Shown here one piece after another: positions 1 to 10,531 of a DNA stretch of 64,000 nt. The position numbers and the translations under genes are program-made. The DNA comes from Sarcocystis neurona. Lineage: Eukaryota; Apicomplexa; Conoidasida; Eucoccidiorida; Sarcocystidae. The stretch spans positions 10,860,903-10,924,902 of the forward strand of contig KL647288.1 of assembly GCA_000727475.1 (NCBI GenBank), in the 5' to 3' direction. Every line of letters starts with the position of its first letter. The first letter of the stretch is position 1. A model generated the notes under the pieces. That model had not been told where the DNA came from. It searched no databases and saw only the letters and a list, made by a program, of their open reading frames with translations.

Positions 1-1153
1 TTCCTTCAGAGCGCTCCTAGAGTGACTCCCACGGCTCCTTGTCGCAGGATAACAAGTGCTACTTCCGGCGTCACTTTCTCGTAGCATCTCCTCTAGTCCG
101 AGAAATACCTCTTCATACGAGCACGCCCATTAGCAAGAATGTGCTAGGACAGCTGTTACTTTTTCTGGGACCCGTCTCTGGGCAAGAGGACTCACACTAT
201 TATGAACTAAGTTGGCACTGCCTCCGCAACTTGTAGGACTTTTCCGAACAATAGAATTGTTCGACAGAAATGTTCTACCGAAGGGGCACTACGAGAAAGG
301 GGCTTGCTGCAGCCCTGCGCTTTCTGCGAACGCAACTATGAATACGACAGAAACTCTGTCACACCAAGGAGAGCAGCCCGATGGAGAAAAAACGGGTGAC
401 ACGAAGGTATACCGGCGGTTGCTCTTTTCTGCACAGCACAAAGCTTCGCAGATGGCGTCTGGTTTTGAAAAAGCTACTTTCTGGTGGTCCCTTCTCTTCT
501 AAAGCGTTGCTCTGAGCCCTGCTGGCAATTTCTCATCCGCTTGCCCCTTAGCTTTGATGTCATGGTTGATACAGGAAATGTCTGAACAGTGGTGTCGCTT
601 CCACGTTTTCTCGAATGCCTACCCACAACGTGCCCATCTTCTGCGTTCTTGTTGCTGCTGGCCCGTCGTTTCTCTTTTCTTCTTTCTTCTCCACCCGTGC
701 TCCTGGAAGACCGCAGCGGTGGCAGGCGTGCGTCGCCCATCAAATTTACAGCGTCATTGACACTCTGTATCTCCACTCGTACGTACGCACGTCCAGACAC
801 CTGCACGAGTGTATCTGTCTTCACGTAGAGGGAACGAAATAGAAACACGTGTGTACACGTGTGCATATGTGTGCCCGGCGACTTGTTCACTTTCGTACGT
901 GGGAACGGCGGGACGTGTGTATGGGGTCATCCGCACAGACACGTGTGTCCATCATCTGATTCGAAGTGACACTTTTTCTTTGCTCCTTGGGTCTCTCCCG
1001 TTCCTTCCTATTCCTTCCTCCTCCTGCTCCCCTTCGCATTCCGTTTTTTTCCAGTATTTTTTCCCGTCTCGTTCTTCCTTGCCTCCTCGTTTCTGTGCTG
1101 CTTCTTATTCTTTCCCTGCCTCTCCTCTTCTCTCCCAGCCCCAGCTGCAGAAG
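1..1153. other. Upstream region of the PP1 inhibitor gene, no gene assigned
   Basis: Mixed-composition DNA without a convincing coding segment. From about 970 to 1150 the plus strand is strongly pyrimidine-rich (TCC/TTCC runs) and leads directly into the start codon at 1154, so it is probably the promoter/5' leader of that gene. Short open frames here lack coding character. Confidence 0.5.
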
Positions 1154-1714
1154 ATGAGTCTGCACACTACGCAGAGATCCGTGCAGGGCTCCTCCTCTGG
1201 GTCCAGCACGGTGGTGGTAAGTGCTGATAACCCAGTACACGTCGTTTTATCATGCCCGCCCTCTCCGTCGACTTCCGACGTTGTTAGCAGTTCCTCTCCC
1301 TCGTCACTTCCACGCGCGACTGCTGCTGCAGGCGCAGGCGCTGCGGCTTCTGCGCCCTCTTCATCGTCGGCCGTTCCGCCGGAGGCGCGACAGGAAAGCA
1401 GCAGCAGCGGCGGCGTCGTCGGAACACGTAGCGTGAGCTGGACAGCCGAGACGATCGACAACGAGAATTTCGGGAAGAAAAAAAGCAAAAAGTGTTGCAT
1501 TTTCCACAAACAGCGGGCTTTCGGAGAGTCCTCTAGCCAAGAAAGCGACAGCAGCAGTAGCAGCGACAGTGATAGCGGTGGCGACGCTGACTCTGCTGCC
1601 CAGAGCCGCCCTTCCCACGCAGCAGCCCCAGGAGCGGCGGCAGGCTCCCAGAAGAAACCCAAGAGAAAGGAGAGATGCAAACATTCGGAGAAGTCCACTA
1701 GTGCCCTCTCGTGA
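1154..1714 (+). CDS. PPP1R11: Protein phosphatase 1 inhibitor 3 (PPP1R11/YPI1 family)
   Basis: Single-exon gene of 186 residues. The family inhibits and chaperones the PP1 catalytic subunit and is mostly nuclear. The diagnostic block lies mid-protein (about 1432-1540): SVSWTAETIDNENFGKKKSK, then KCCIFHKQRAFGES, followed by an acidic serine run. It parallels the family pattern with the PP1-docking VxW (RVxF-like) motif, the TxDNE segment, the cysteine pair and the RAFGES box. The N-terminal ~90 residues are Ser/Ala-rich low complexity typical of coccidia, and the C-terminus is basic (KKPKRKERCKH). The ATG at 1154 is chosen because it follows a pyrimidine-rich leader and begins MSLHTTQRS; the frame stays open further upstream but with poor composition. 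Family assignment is strong; gene boundaries are less certain because a non-coding 5' exon cannot be excluded. Confidence 0.85.
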   Translation: MSLHTTQRSVQGSSSGSSTVVVSADNPVHVVLSCPPSPSTSDVVSSSSPSSLPRATAAAGAGAAASAPSSSSAVPPEARQESSSSGGVVGTRSVSWTAETIDNENFGKKKSKKCCIFHKQRAFGESSSQESDSSSSSDSDSGGDADSAAQSRPSHAAAPGAAAGSQKKPKRKERCKHSEKSTSALS

Positions 1715-3603
1715 AAGCGGAAACGTGCGAAGCCGCAGCAGCGACCCACAGACGAGCTGCTTCAACTGCCGCAGCGCCAGGCGCGGGGCATAGGGCGTGC
1801 AGGAACTGTAGGACGAAACGAGAAAGAGGAGCGGAGACGTAGGAGAAAGAAGGAGAAGACGCACGGACAGAATAGCACAGCGAGGACAGCGACAGCACAG
1901 CAGCAGTGCCACCGGCAGCAGATAGCTTCACCAGCAGCAGAGCACACCGCCGCAGAAGACAACAGAATCGCAGCAGCAGAGCGGGAGGCATATGACGCGA
2001 TAGTCGCTTGAAGCAGCAGCGTATGCAGAGGGCTGCACGCGGTTGTGTAAAGAGTTGCAAGCAACCCTTCCCACGAGCAGTTGCCGATGGAGCAGTAGAG
2101 GCACCACAACACACGGGCAGCAGCGACAGGAGCAGCACTCTCCGGATCTGCCGTCAAGTGAAGAATCAATTTTGAAGCAGTCTCTGTGATGCATCTATGT
2201 TTGTTAAAACTTCTCACTCACCCTCCCCAAGTGCGCGGCTTGGCCCGGCTCTGCGCTCCAGCCCACGCGTAGCAACTCTGGAGCCGCCGACCTCTGTGCA
2301 GGGATGCTGCTATAGACGCAGGCGGCTACACGTGGCAAGTGCAGGGTATCTTCATTGGTGTGGAAGAAGACACAAGCAGGCTCTTGAGTGTCTGCGTACT
2401 GAAGCTTTACAGGTGTAGACACAATCGTGCTTTAGCTTGGCTGCATACTTACATAGAGAAGAGTGTAGGTATAAAGACACACATACATGGACACGCGTCT
2501 CTGTGTAGTTGACAATTTTTTCTTCGTGTTGGTACGGACGAGATGTGCCTGAGGAGCTGAAAGCAAAGGCTCTCCTCTGTGCGTCTCCAAAAACATCTTT
2601 GTATAGACACAACGGTTGCATGCAGTAGCGTTTGCTTGGGTACGTAAAAAAGAACTCGAGCCATAGAGCACGTGTACTGCGCGATTTGGAGAGACACTTG
2701 AAAGGTTTCCGAAGAAATACATCGTTTCCTCGTTCGCATGTGGTGCAGCGTATCTCGTGATATACGCGTATGTACATACATGCAGATGTGAATGTAACTA
2801 GAGCACAGTATTCGTCTACCTTTGCAGACAGAATCCTACACACGTGTGCGTACAGGACGGCGCTTCTGTTAATCTGGATGTGTGGATGTCTCTGTCCATA
2901 CATCTCTGCAGGACATGGGGCTATCCTAAATCTTGCAGAAAGCGAGATACACACATACGTGTTTCTAATGCTTCTGTACCCTTCTGTCCGTCTCCCCCGT
3001 AGTATGTACGTACACATACTTACGTACATGCAAAAAAGGTGTGCGCGTGTGTGATACGACTTTGAAAGCTTGGCTTCCAGGAGGAGCTCCGATGTCACAG
3101 GTCAATGTCTGCGTGCAGACGTGCAGAGGGCATGTAAACGTGTATCGGAGTGTGTGGTGACCCCTAAAATTTTTTAATCTAAAAGAAGTTTTCTTTTTGT
3201 TTTCGTGAAAGTGGAAGCCGAAGCCTTGGAAGAGTGGCGAAAAAACAGAGTCCGGTCCGGAAGGCCATGCGCAGGCTATAAAGTTCCTCATTCATGCTCT
3301 CTCTCACAAAAAGACACGCAGCGGATGCGCAGTAAATGTAGCCATTTGCACGGCCAGGGAACGACCTCATGTCACTTTGAATGCGCCCATACTAAATGCG
3401 CACGTGGCAGCACTGGTCATTGTCTACCGATCAGTATAGTGATATACTGTTACATGCATATGTAAACATATGTGCGGAAAGAGCCACTGAAACGCACGCA
3501 TACACGCGCTCATACGAATATATATGTATCTGCGTTTTTATACACAGATCGTAGAAATATATGTTGATTAGTAAATATGTGTGTCTACACATGCACAGAC
3601 AAA

Positions 3604-3753
3604 GATGTACGTGTTTCTCTGTTCATTTATGCAAGCGGCCACAAGCACACAAACACACGTGAACACACTTGCACATAAGATGTAGGTGTTTCTGTGTTCG
3701 TTTATGCAAGCAGCCAAAAGCACACAAACATACGTGAACACACTTGCACATAG
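3604..3753. repeat. 75-bp imperfect tandem duplication
   Basis: Two copies start at 3604 and 3679. Each contains the same order of landmarks: GATGTA, GTGTTTCT, TTTATGCAAGC, AGCACACAAACA, GTGAACACACTTGCACATA. A handful of substitutions separate the copies, so the duplication is fairly old. No gene overlaps it. Confidence 0.85.
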
Positions 3754-4890
3754 TCGTACGTGCATGGGAGTGCACTTCCGCACATGTGGCGTATATGTAT
3801 ACGCAACCAAAATTCTGAGGTGTAGACTTTTCCTCAAACGTTTGCACACACAGACATGTGCAGGAACATAGGGATACACATATATGCAGGAACAGGCGTT
3901 CATGCACACACCACGCCCACACATAGTGGTCCTACGAATACGTGCGCGCATTCACACACGAATAGACAAGGACATGCATACCCGAGGGTTCCCATCGAAT
4001 CACAGTGGTAGGCACTGAGGACGCCCACAACCGTAAACACATGCACACTTGCTTGAAGAAACACTTTCGCACAAAAAGCATACACGAGCGTGCAGACCTA
4101 TATAGGTGCGCACAAGGCTACCAAGTTTGAGAAACACACGAACGTGAAGAGAAACACACGCGTGTTCGAATGCACGGCCACACACATTCACAAGCACGTC
4201 CAATGGCACAGCCAGCAGGAACAGCAAATACGTCTACGTGAGGAATGTGAAGCAGCACGGGGAATACTATCGAATAATATTTACCGGTGACGTCACATAT
4301 GAATATGTCCGTGTCTCATGTATGTAAAAGCTTCGCAGTGGGCCGTGCGGTGCTAACTTTTATACTCTTGGAAGGGACAAATGGAGCTGGACTTCTAGCG
4401 GAGTACGTCGTTGTCTATTGTGCCGCAAGTGGTTCCGTTGTAACGGTGTTGCCAGAGCGGCCTACGGCTGTCGGTGGATGCGAGGAAACCCAAACACACA
4501 ACAACTCCTGATATATGTCCTCCTGTGGTAGCGAGTTGCTTAGGGGGTCAACTATGTATATGTATGCATTTAAACGCGCCGAGAAGCTCAGGGTCGAGTA
4601 AAATCACTACCAGCGGACACTGTGTGCATGTACCTGGCTGTAAATACAAGCCGCCTCGGATGACGCACGACCAGCCGCATCCCTACGAAGTCAATGCTGT
4701 GGAAGGAGCGAGCGGCCAAACTAGTAACTGCATGCGCAGATACGGGGGCTTAAATCTTGTCGGTTACCAAAACTATGTAGTACAGACGTGGAGCAGTCCA
4801 TACTGCAGGCGGCTCTCCGGATACGCCTGTGCGTACGCGCGTATCCAGGGTCGATCCTAACGCATATACGTACGAGGAGGTTGCCGCTTA

Positions 4891-5000
4891 CGCACGCATT
4901 CATACATTGTGTCCACATGAAGTTTATGTGTTGCCTGACTGCTTGCGCACGCATTCATACATTGTGTCCATATGAAGTTTATGTGTTGCCTGACTGCTTG
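4891..5000. repeat. 55-bp near-perfect tandem duplication
   Basis: Copies at 4891-4945 and 4946-5000 differ at a single position that I can see (CCACATG versus CCATATG). The near identity implies a recent duplication. The period is not a multiple of three, arguing against selection as coding sequence. Confidence 0.9.
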
Positions 5001-7768
5001 ACGTGCAAAGTGCCAGAGAAATATGGAACGCCAATGTCAGCGTCAGCCCGTACGTTGCTCATTTGATCGTCGCCACATATTCTTTGCCCCCGCTGTAGCC
5101 TGCGTGTTGTGCTGGGTGTGCTGCATACTTTAGTGCCCTGTCAAAGCAGGACTCGTCCTTCGAACAGGTAGTTGCACTTATGCACTTGGGTGCGCCTCAA
5201 AATTCAGAAGTCACGTTCATGTGTATATACATATATATATATATATATATTTATTTGTAGGCGCGTGGCCTCGAGTATACCATCACGAGTTCCTTTACAC
5301 GCATAGAGGAGCACAGGGTGACCATGTACCGGTACTAGACGAATTCTGGTAATCAGCATTGTTCGCTTCGTTGTCACTAGGTCGGGATGAAGTAGCAGAC
5401 GAAAGTGGCAACGCGCAGGGCCCGAGTACTGAAGATGGGACGGATAAACTCGAGTCCAGCAAGCAGACAGGAATAGTTGTATTCCTCTTGAAAAAGTGAG
5501 ATGGAGAATATACTGTAAACGTAATATTTGTAGTGGAGAGGAGAGCAACGTACTGGTAATAGGTGCTGTCTACCCTGGACGGATGAGCGGATGAAACGGC
5601 TTGCACAAATTGTACGACTCGTGTTCCGGCTAAGCGTACCACGGAGAATTGTGCTACTGCATTACAGTACGAGCAAGGCAGTACGTCACACACCGAGTTG
5701 TATCAAGATTGATAATCATGTTGACTAGTTTTTCTATTAGGTTCTGCTACCACAGCAACTTCGTGTCAGATGCGGTACGCTGCATACCCTTTTGCTAGGA
5801 ATAGGTTTACTTCGAGAACAGTAACCTTCACACGCGGTTCTCATGCGAATCAGGCAGCCGCAACACTTCCCCCACAAAAGTGACCTTTCCTTGTAGTGTC
5901 ATACTTCCATATGGTCGTCAGTCACACCCACTGGACTATCGAGCGCCCTTCACTCGACGCGTTTGTTCACTCCATATCGTTACCGTGCATCCGTAGTTGC
6001 AGATAGTAATATTTTCCATGTGTGTCCTCAGCCAGGGAGACATGTGTATCGTTGGACGTACTTTGGGACGCCACTCCCGGAAGCCGGCGTCAGTAATTGT
6101 TCACAACAACACGGTCGCGGCGGTATTGTAGAGCTGTGGACCGCCGCTATATATAGTCGTTCGGTATTCTTACGCATTCAAGATTTCTCGAGCGCTCGCC
6201 AGTCCAGCCCGTTAGACGGAAGAGAGAACACAGGAAAAGGAGAATCGATCGACAGTAGCGCAAGAAGGGGTGATTCACTCCTTCCAATGGTAACCACTCT
6301 AGACTGTTATGCTGCCTTCCATAAACTAAGCACGAGTAGTCGGTGCCACTGATTTGCAGCAGAATATGGTGGTACATACTACATTGCAGGGCTCTCAATA
6401 CAGAATCACTTACATCCGCTTGTAAGTAATGATCCCTAATAGGTGCTGAGTTTCATCACATTCGCATGCGGCGACCGTCCCGTACAATCGATGGCGACGT
6501 GTACGGGCGACGCACGTCTTTGACGGAAGAACTAACCGACCAGGCACCGCTCACCCAGCCGTGGTACAGCTCAGCGGGGCAAGCATCGATCTGCCGGCAG
6601 CGTGAGCAGGCCCCTGTCTTCACGCATTTCCGTCATGGAAAAACAAGTACGAACTCTGATCTGTAACTCAAGGTACTGTTGAAAATTTATCTGACTTATT
6701 TGCAGGCGCGTACATGTAGAGTATCGTTGTACGCTTGTAGAGTCGGCGAGTCTGCGGGTCCTGAAGCATTGCCTTTGCTTGAAGCTCCGGGGGTAGTCGG
6801 TGAAGTCGCTCCACTTTTCCTTTCAGTGATTTAGCGACTTTGGGCGCGCAAAAGCCATGCACGTTCCCTCCACTCTCAGCACTTACTGCTGTCAAATCTG
6901 CAGGTGCCGTGCTCTGCGTCCGTTTAGCGCTATTTGACTAAAGCTCCGTGGACGGCCACTTGAAATGCCCTTCCGACACCGAGGACTGCAGATCTGATTG
7001 TGATAAGCTCTACCCTGCTTCCTCCCTCTGCACGCTGCCGGCCCCCTATGGCAAAGAGTCCCCGAGAGGACACGCGGAGGTGGACCGACGTGCTTCCACC
7101 ATGCACACACTCATGCAACGATCGCAGGCGCACTCGACATCCCGTAACGAGCCTGAAACGGCGGGGAAAGGAACGGGTGATTTCCGAGGTGCGCTTTGCG
7201 TATATGCCGCAGGGAGAATTCGTGTGAGGAGGTGGAACAGGGGCAAATATCATAGACACAGCATGATGCGTGACGAGATTTATGGTTGTCCTGTGTACGC
7301 GTACACGTGTATGTAACCATAACACCACAGAAGGAACTCAACCGCTAGCAAGCCTCTCTTGTCTCTGTCTCTACGTAACTTTCTGACCCCGAGCATCTAT
7401 GCGGACCTACAGAGCTGTGAAAAAGCGTGTTCTGTAAGATTCACCTGACTCTCTCAACACACGTGTGCATACTCGGCTGCTTTTTGACAACGCACCTTCG
7501 TAATCTCAGGGGCTTCCCGCACGCTTTGGTAGACACAGTGACTTACTTTCATGTACCATTTTCACTTGTCTTCCTTCATTTGGGAATTTCTTTTCGAGTG
7601 GACTGTCTGACTCCCTGCTTTCTCTGTGAATGCCGCTTTCGCCCTCCTTTCTTCTTCCGAAGTTACCGCGAAGGTCTAGTTTTCTTTTGCTTTCTGTCCT
7701 GAACACTGCTTCCGCGGCGACTATTTGCCGGGTGAGAGCAGTAGTCACGTCTTTGTCTGGAGCTCGCA

Positions 7769-9351
7769 ATGACCAATGCGGTTCCCGCGTAAGTGGTGGG
7801 AGCATCCCTCTACACGAACAACCGACACACATTGCCTCCGTCTTCGTGCATCTGCACTATCCGTTTGTATCAAACGGAGGAAACCGCGTTCAAATCCTTA
7901 GGGTGGTCATATGTACGGGCACGAGACTTACCCCAGAATCCTTTGTTGCAGCGTCAAACGGCCGTGTTCTCCGTTTTACAAGACTTCCGCAAATGTTGCA
8001 AAAGTTCCACGAGCTGTACCCCATGAAGTGCTATTGTGCGAAGGTGTAAGCTGTGCATGAGCGTGATGCCAGGCGTCCACGTGCCTTCTACTAACTATTT
8101 GAATGGCCCTGGGTGTTCCTGACGTGTTGCAGGCGTGTGTGTACCGATGTGTATGTTGTGAGTGTCCACGACTGCCTGACTCCTTGACGTAACCTTTCCT
8201 GGTGTTTGCTTTACTTGTGCTCATCTTTAGAAGATCGTAGTGGAACGCTGCGTGGATCTGACGCCTCTGGCCGCGTCGCGCACAAAGCCGCGCTCAAATC
8301 CCGGAATCCGACCGTCAGTCCCCACGAAGCGGAAGAGTCGTTTCGAGGAAGAATTCAGCGGATCTGCGTCTCCACACTCGTCTTCCGCGTCTCTTCGTTC
8401 CCGGTCTCGAAGATCTTCCGGTGCGTTATTTCTCGTGCTGTGTCCATATGCATCTCTCTGCGACTGTTTGTTCAAACGGCTAAAGCACAGTGGCGCCCGC
8501 AAGGTTTCGGAAGAGCCAGTGGCGACTCTGCCGCTTTTTGGCACTAGTTGTGGAGCACAGGAACTGCTGTGTGCTTGGTGCTCGGAGCTGCCGAGTAGGA
8601 GAAATGTTTCACCTGTGTGCTACCTAATTGTTGTATCGGTATTTCAGGACAAAATGGCTCTCACTCTGTCTACTCCAGCGAGTATGACCCAAGCAGCGAC
8701 GAGGCTGCACGCGAAAGCCCGCCAGAAGCATTGCCGGAAAGCGGGGGGTATTATATGTTGACGTATCGACCTCCGGAAGAACGGAGGAAAAAGATGAAGA
8801 AACACTTGCGAGACAGAGAAGGCAGAGAACCAAAGGATGATGAAAATCTGATTCAACACCAGGAGGAGAAGAACCGAGGGACGAAGAAGGACAGGCTGCC
8901 GCTGCAGCGCCATGGGAAGAAACGGGGAGGGAAGAGCGAAAAGCACGTGCAACAAACGGATGGTGGAACTGACACCGGCGGTGAAGGACCCGCTGCAGGA
9001 GTGCGTCAGCAAGATTTAAAGCGGATGGAGTACATGAAACAGAGAGAGAGGCTTCTGAGTTCTGTCTGGCCGCCTCCGCGGGCCACAGTCCTCATTTTTG
9101 GACCACAAGAAGACGGTGGCTCTCCACGAAAGCGCCAGGCAGGGCAACAACGTTCCCGCAGCTGCGCCCCCAGAGAGAAAAACAGTGAGACCTTGTGTTT
9201 CAATGGCAGAAAGGAGCGCCACATCGTTTGGAAAAAGGGAAGCATGGTTGCTCAGAGTTCAGTGCGGACGGGCGGCAACCGGAGCTTGTTTTCTGTACCG
9301 CGGCACCACAAAACCATAGTTGTTGCGTCCTTATGTAAAAATACGAAGTAG
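7769..9351 (+). CDS. Spliced gene, basic protein of unknown function (4 exons)
   Basis: Model: exons 7769-7788, 7902-8043, 8231-8420 and 8648-9351, total 1056 nt, 351 residues. All introns start GT and end AG (GTAAGT..TTAG, GTGTAA..TTTAG, GTGCGT..TTCAG) and the phases 2, 0 and 1 agree at each junction, which makes the model convincing even without homology. The N-terminus (MTNAVPAVVICTGTR) to about residue 55 looks globular. Residues 55-120 are Arg/Ser-rich (SASLRSRSRRSSG). The rest is Lys/Arg/Glu-rich with RRKKMKKHLRDREGRE and KKRGGKSEKH, suggesting a nuclear or RNA-associated protein, but no domain was recognised. The first exon is only 20 nt. The stop is TAG at 9349-9351. Alternative: the last exon may be spliced further downstream of residue 250. 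Confidence 0.6.
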
Positions 9352-10531
9352 TGGCGGTGCCTTTCCGCACCCGAGACTGCGCGCAGAGTTTTATACCTCC
9401 TGCAGCAGAACAGAGTGTTTCTGTCGCTCCTTTGCGGTCACGTCGCATTGTGAACTTCCGGTGTATCAACGCGGTCAGGGGTGCAGCAAGCTCATCTGGA
9501 GAAGCAGGCTCAGGAGTACAGAAGCTGTGTGTAAAGCGGTTATGTGCGGTCGTTTGATCTCTTGCAGAAGGACATGTATATATATACACTAATAGATCTG
9601 CACCCCAGTTCTCGCACTGGTAGGCATTTATGTTCCCCGTATTTGCTTACCTATGCTTTTAAACGTTTTCGTTTGAATCAACATCCACATCTCTCCCCGC
9701 CACGCGTGTCTTCTACATCTATCCCTCTCCATATACATAGTGTCTACTACGTACTTGTGGATAGCTCTCTCTCTCTGTCTGCGTTTGTATGTGAAGACCG
9801 CTGTTGTAGGGGATTCGTAGTGGCCACATGGGACCCCGCTCGCTAAGGCAGGGCTCTCTTTTGACCTTTCTCTTGGTAGCAGGAAGCGCGCAAGCCTTTC
9901 ACTGGACGCAATAAACAAGTGTCGTGGTCCTGCGCACGACGGAAGGACGTCTTGGGCAGTTGCCACTTTCCCCGTTTTGCGTATCACACAACTAATACCT
10001 AACACAGCGAGGCCAGTAATGATCCGGTCTGCTGTTTCAGATTATTACTCATTGAGAGATGCCTGGTCCAGCCCACACAAGATCCACACGCCGAGGTTGT
10101 GTGCTGCGTGAACTAAATAAAGCGTATAAATTTTTCGCGTAGACGCCTGCAATACATGAGGGGAGCGAAGCGGCTGTACGAAACTAGACTGGAGCGCAAG
10201 ACATCTGTTTTTCAACGTTTGAAGCTTTCCTTCCGGCGTGAAACGGCCGGACTTGGCAGCAAAGACGTACAAGTAGAGCTATGCCTATAAGGAGGAGACA
10301 CACGTGCGCGCACAGCTGCCCCGCCTCTGCCCGCTGTCGTACATCTGATTCGCAGTATGTCATGCGTCATTACTCTTGTGTGCGTCACAGTCTGTCCGTC
10401 CGTAAACGTTGGCGAGGCTATTTTTCAAAAGACAAGCTTCTGCGTCTTCTCTTCCCCCCCTGTCTCCTCACCACGGTAATTTTGCTTTCGTATGTTTCTT
10501 CGACCCATCGGTGTTTGTTAGGTGCAGAAGC
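9352..10531. other. Intergenic spacer between two plus-strand genes
   Basis: No supported gene. Minus-strand frames at 9628-10005 and 10045-10272 read fairly protein-like (the latter includes FAAKSGRFTPEGK) but lack an ATG with context or splice partners. The 3' end of the upstream gene and the promoter of the next presumably lie here. Confidence 0.4.

Larger units (their letters stand above)
1715..7768. other. Intergenic, repeat-poor region without a convincing gene
   Basis: About 6 kb with few CAG arrays. From 1715 to about 2150 it is still CAG-rich (probably 3' flank of the PP1 inhibitor gene). From 2.4 to 4.3 kb it has many ACACGTGTGTAC-type dinucleotide-like stretches and a 75-bp tandem duplication; 4891-5000 is a 55-bp duplication; a short TA microsatellite lies near 5230. 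Open frames such as 4474-4860 (+), 5963-6352 (+) and 6948-7316 (+) exist, but I see no domain, no splice support and no codon bias that separates them from chance. Confidence 0.45.

Noticed and set aside
7880..7902. GTTCAAATCC as a tRNA T-loop
   Set aside because: No matching acceptor stem, D-arm or anticodon arm lies around it; it is the 3' end of an intron just before an exon acceptor.
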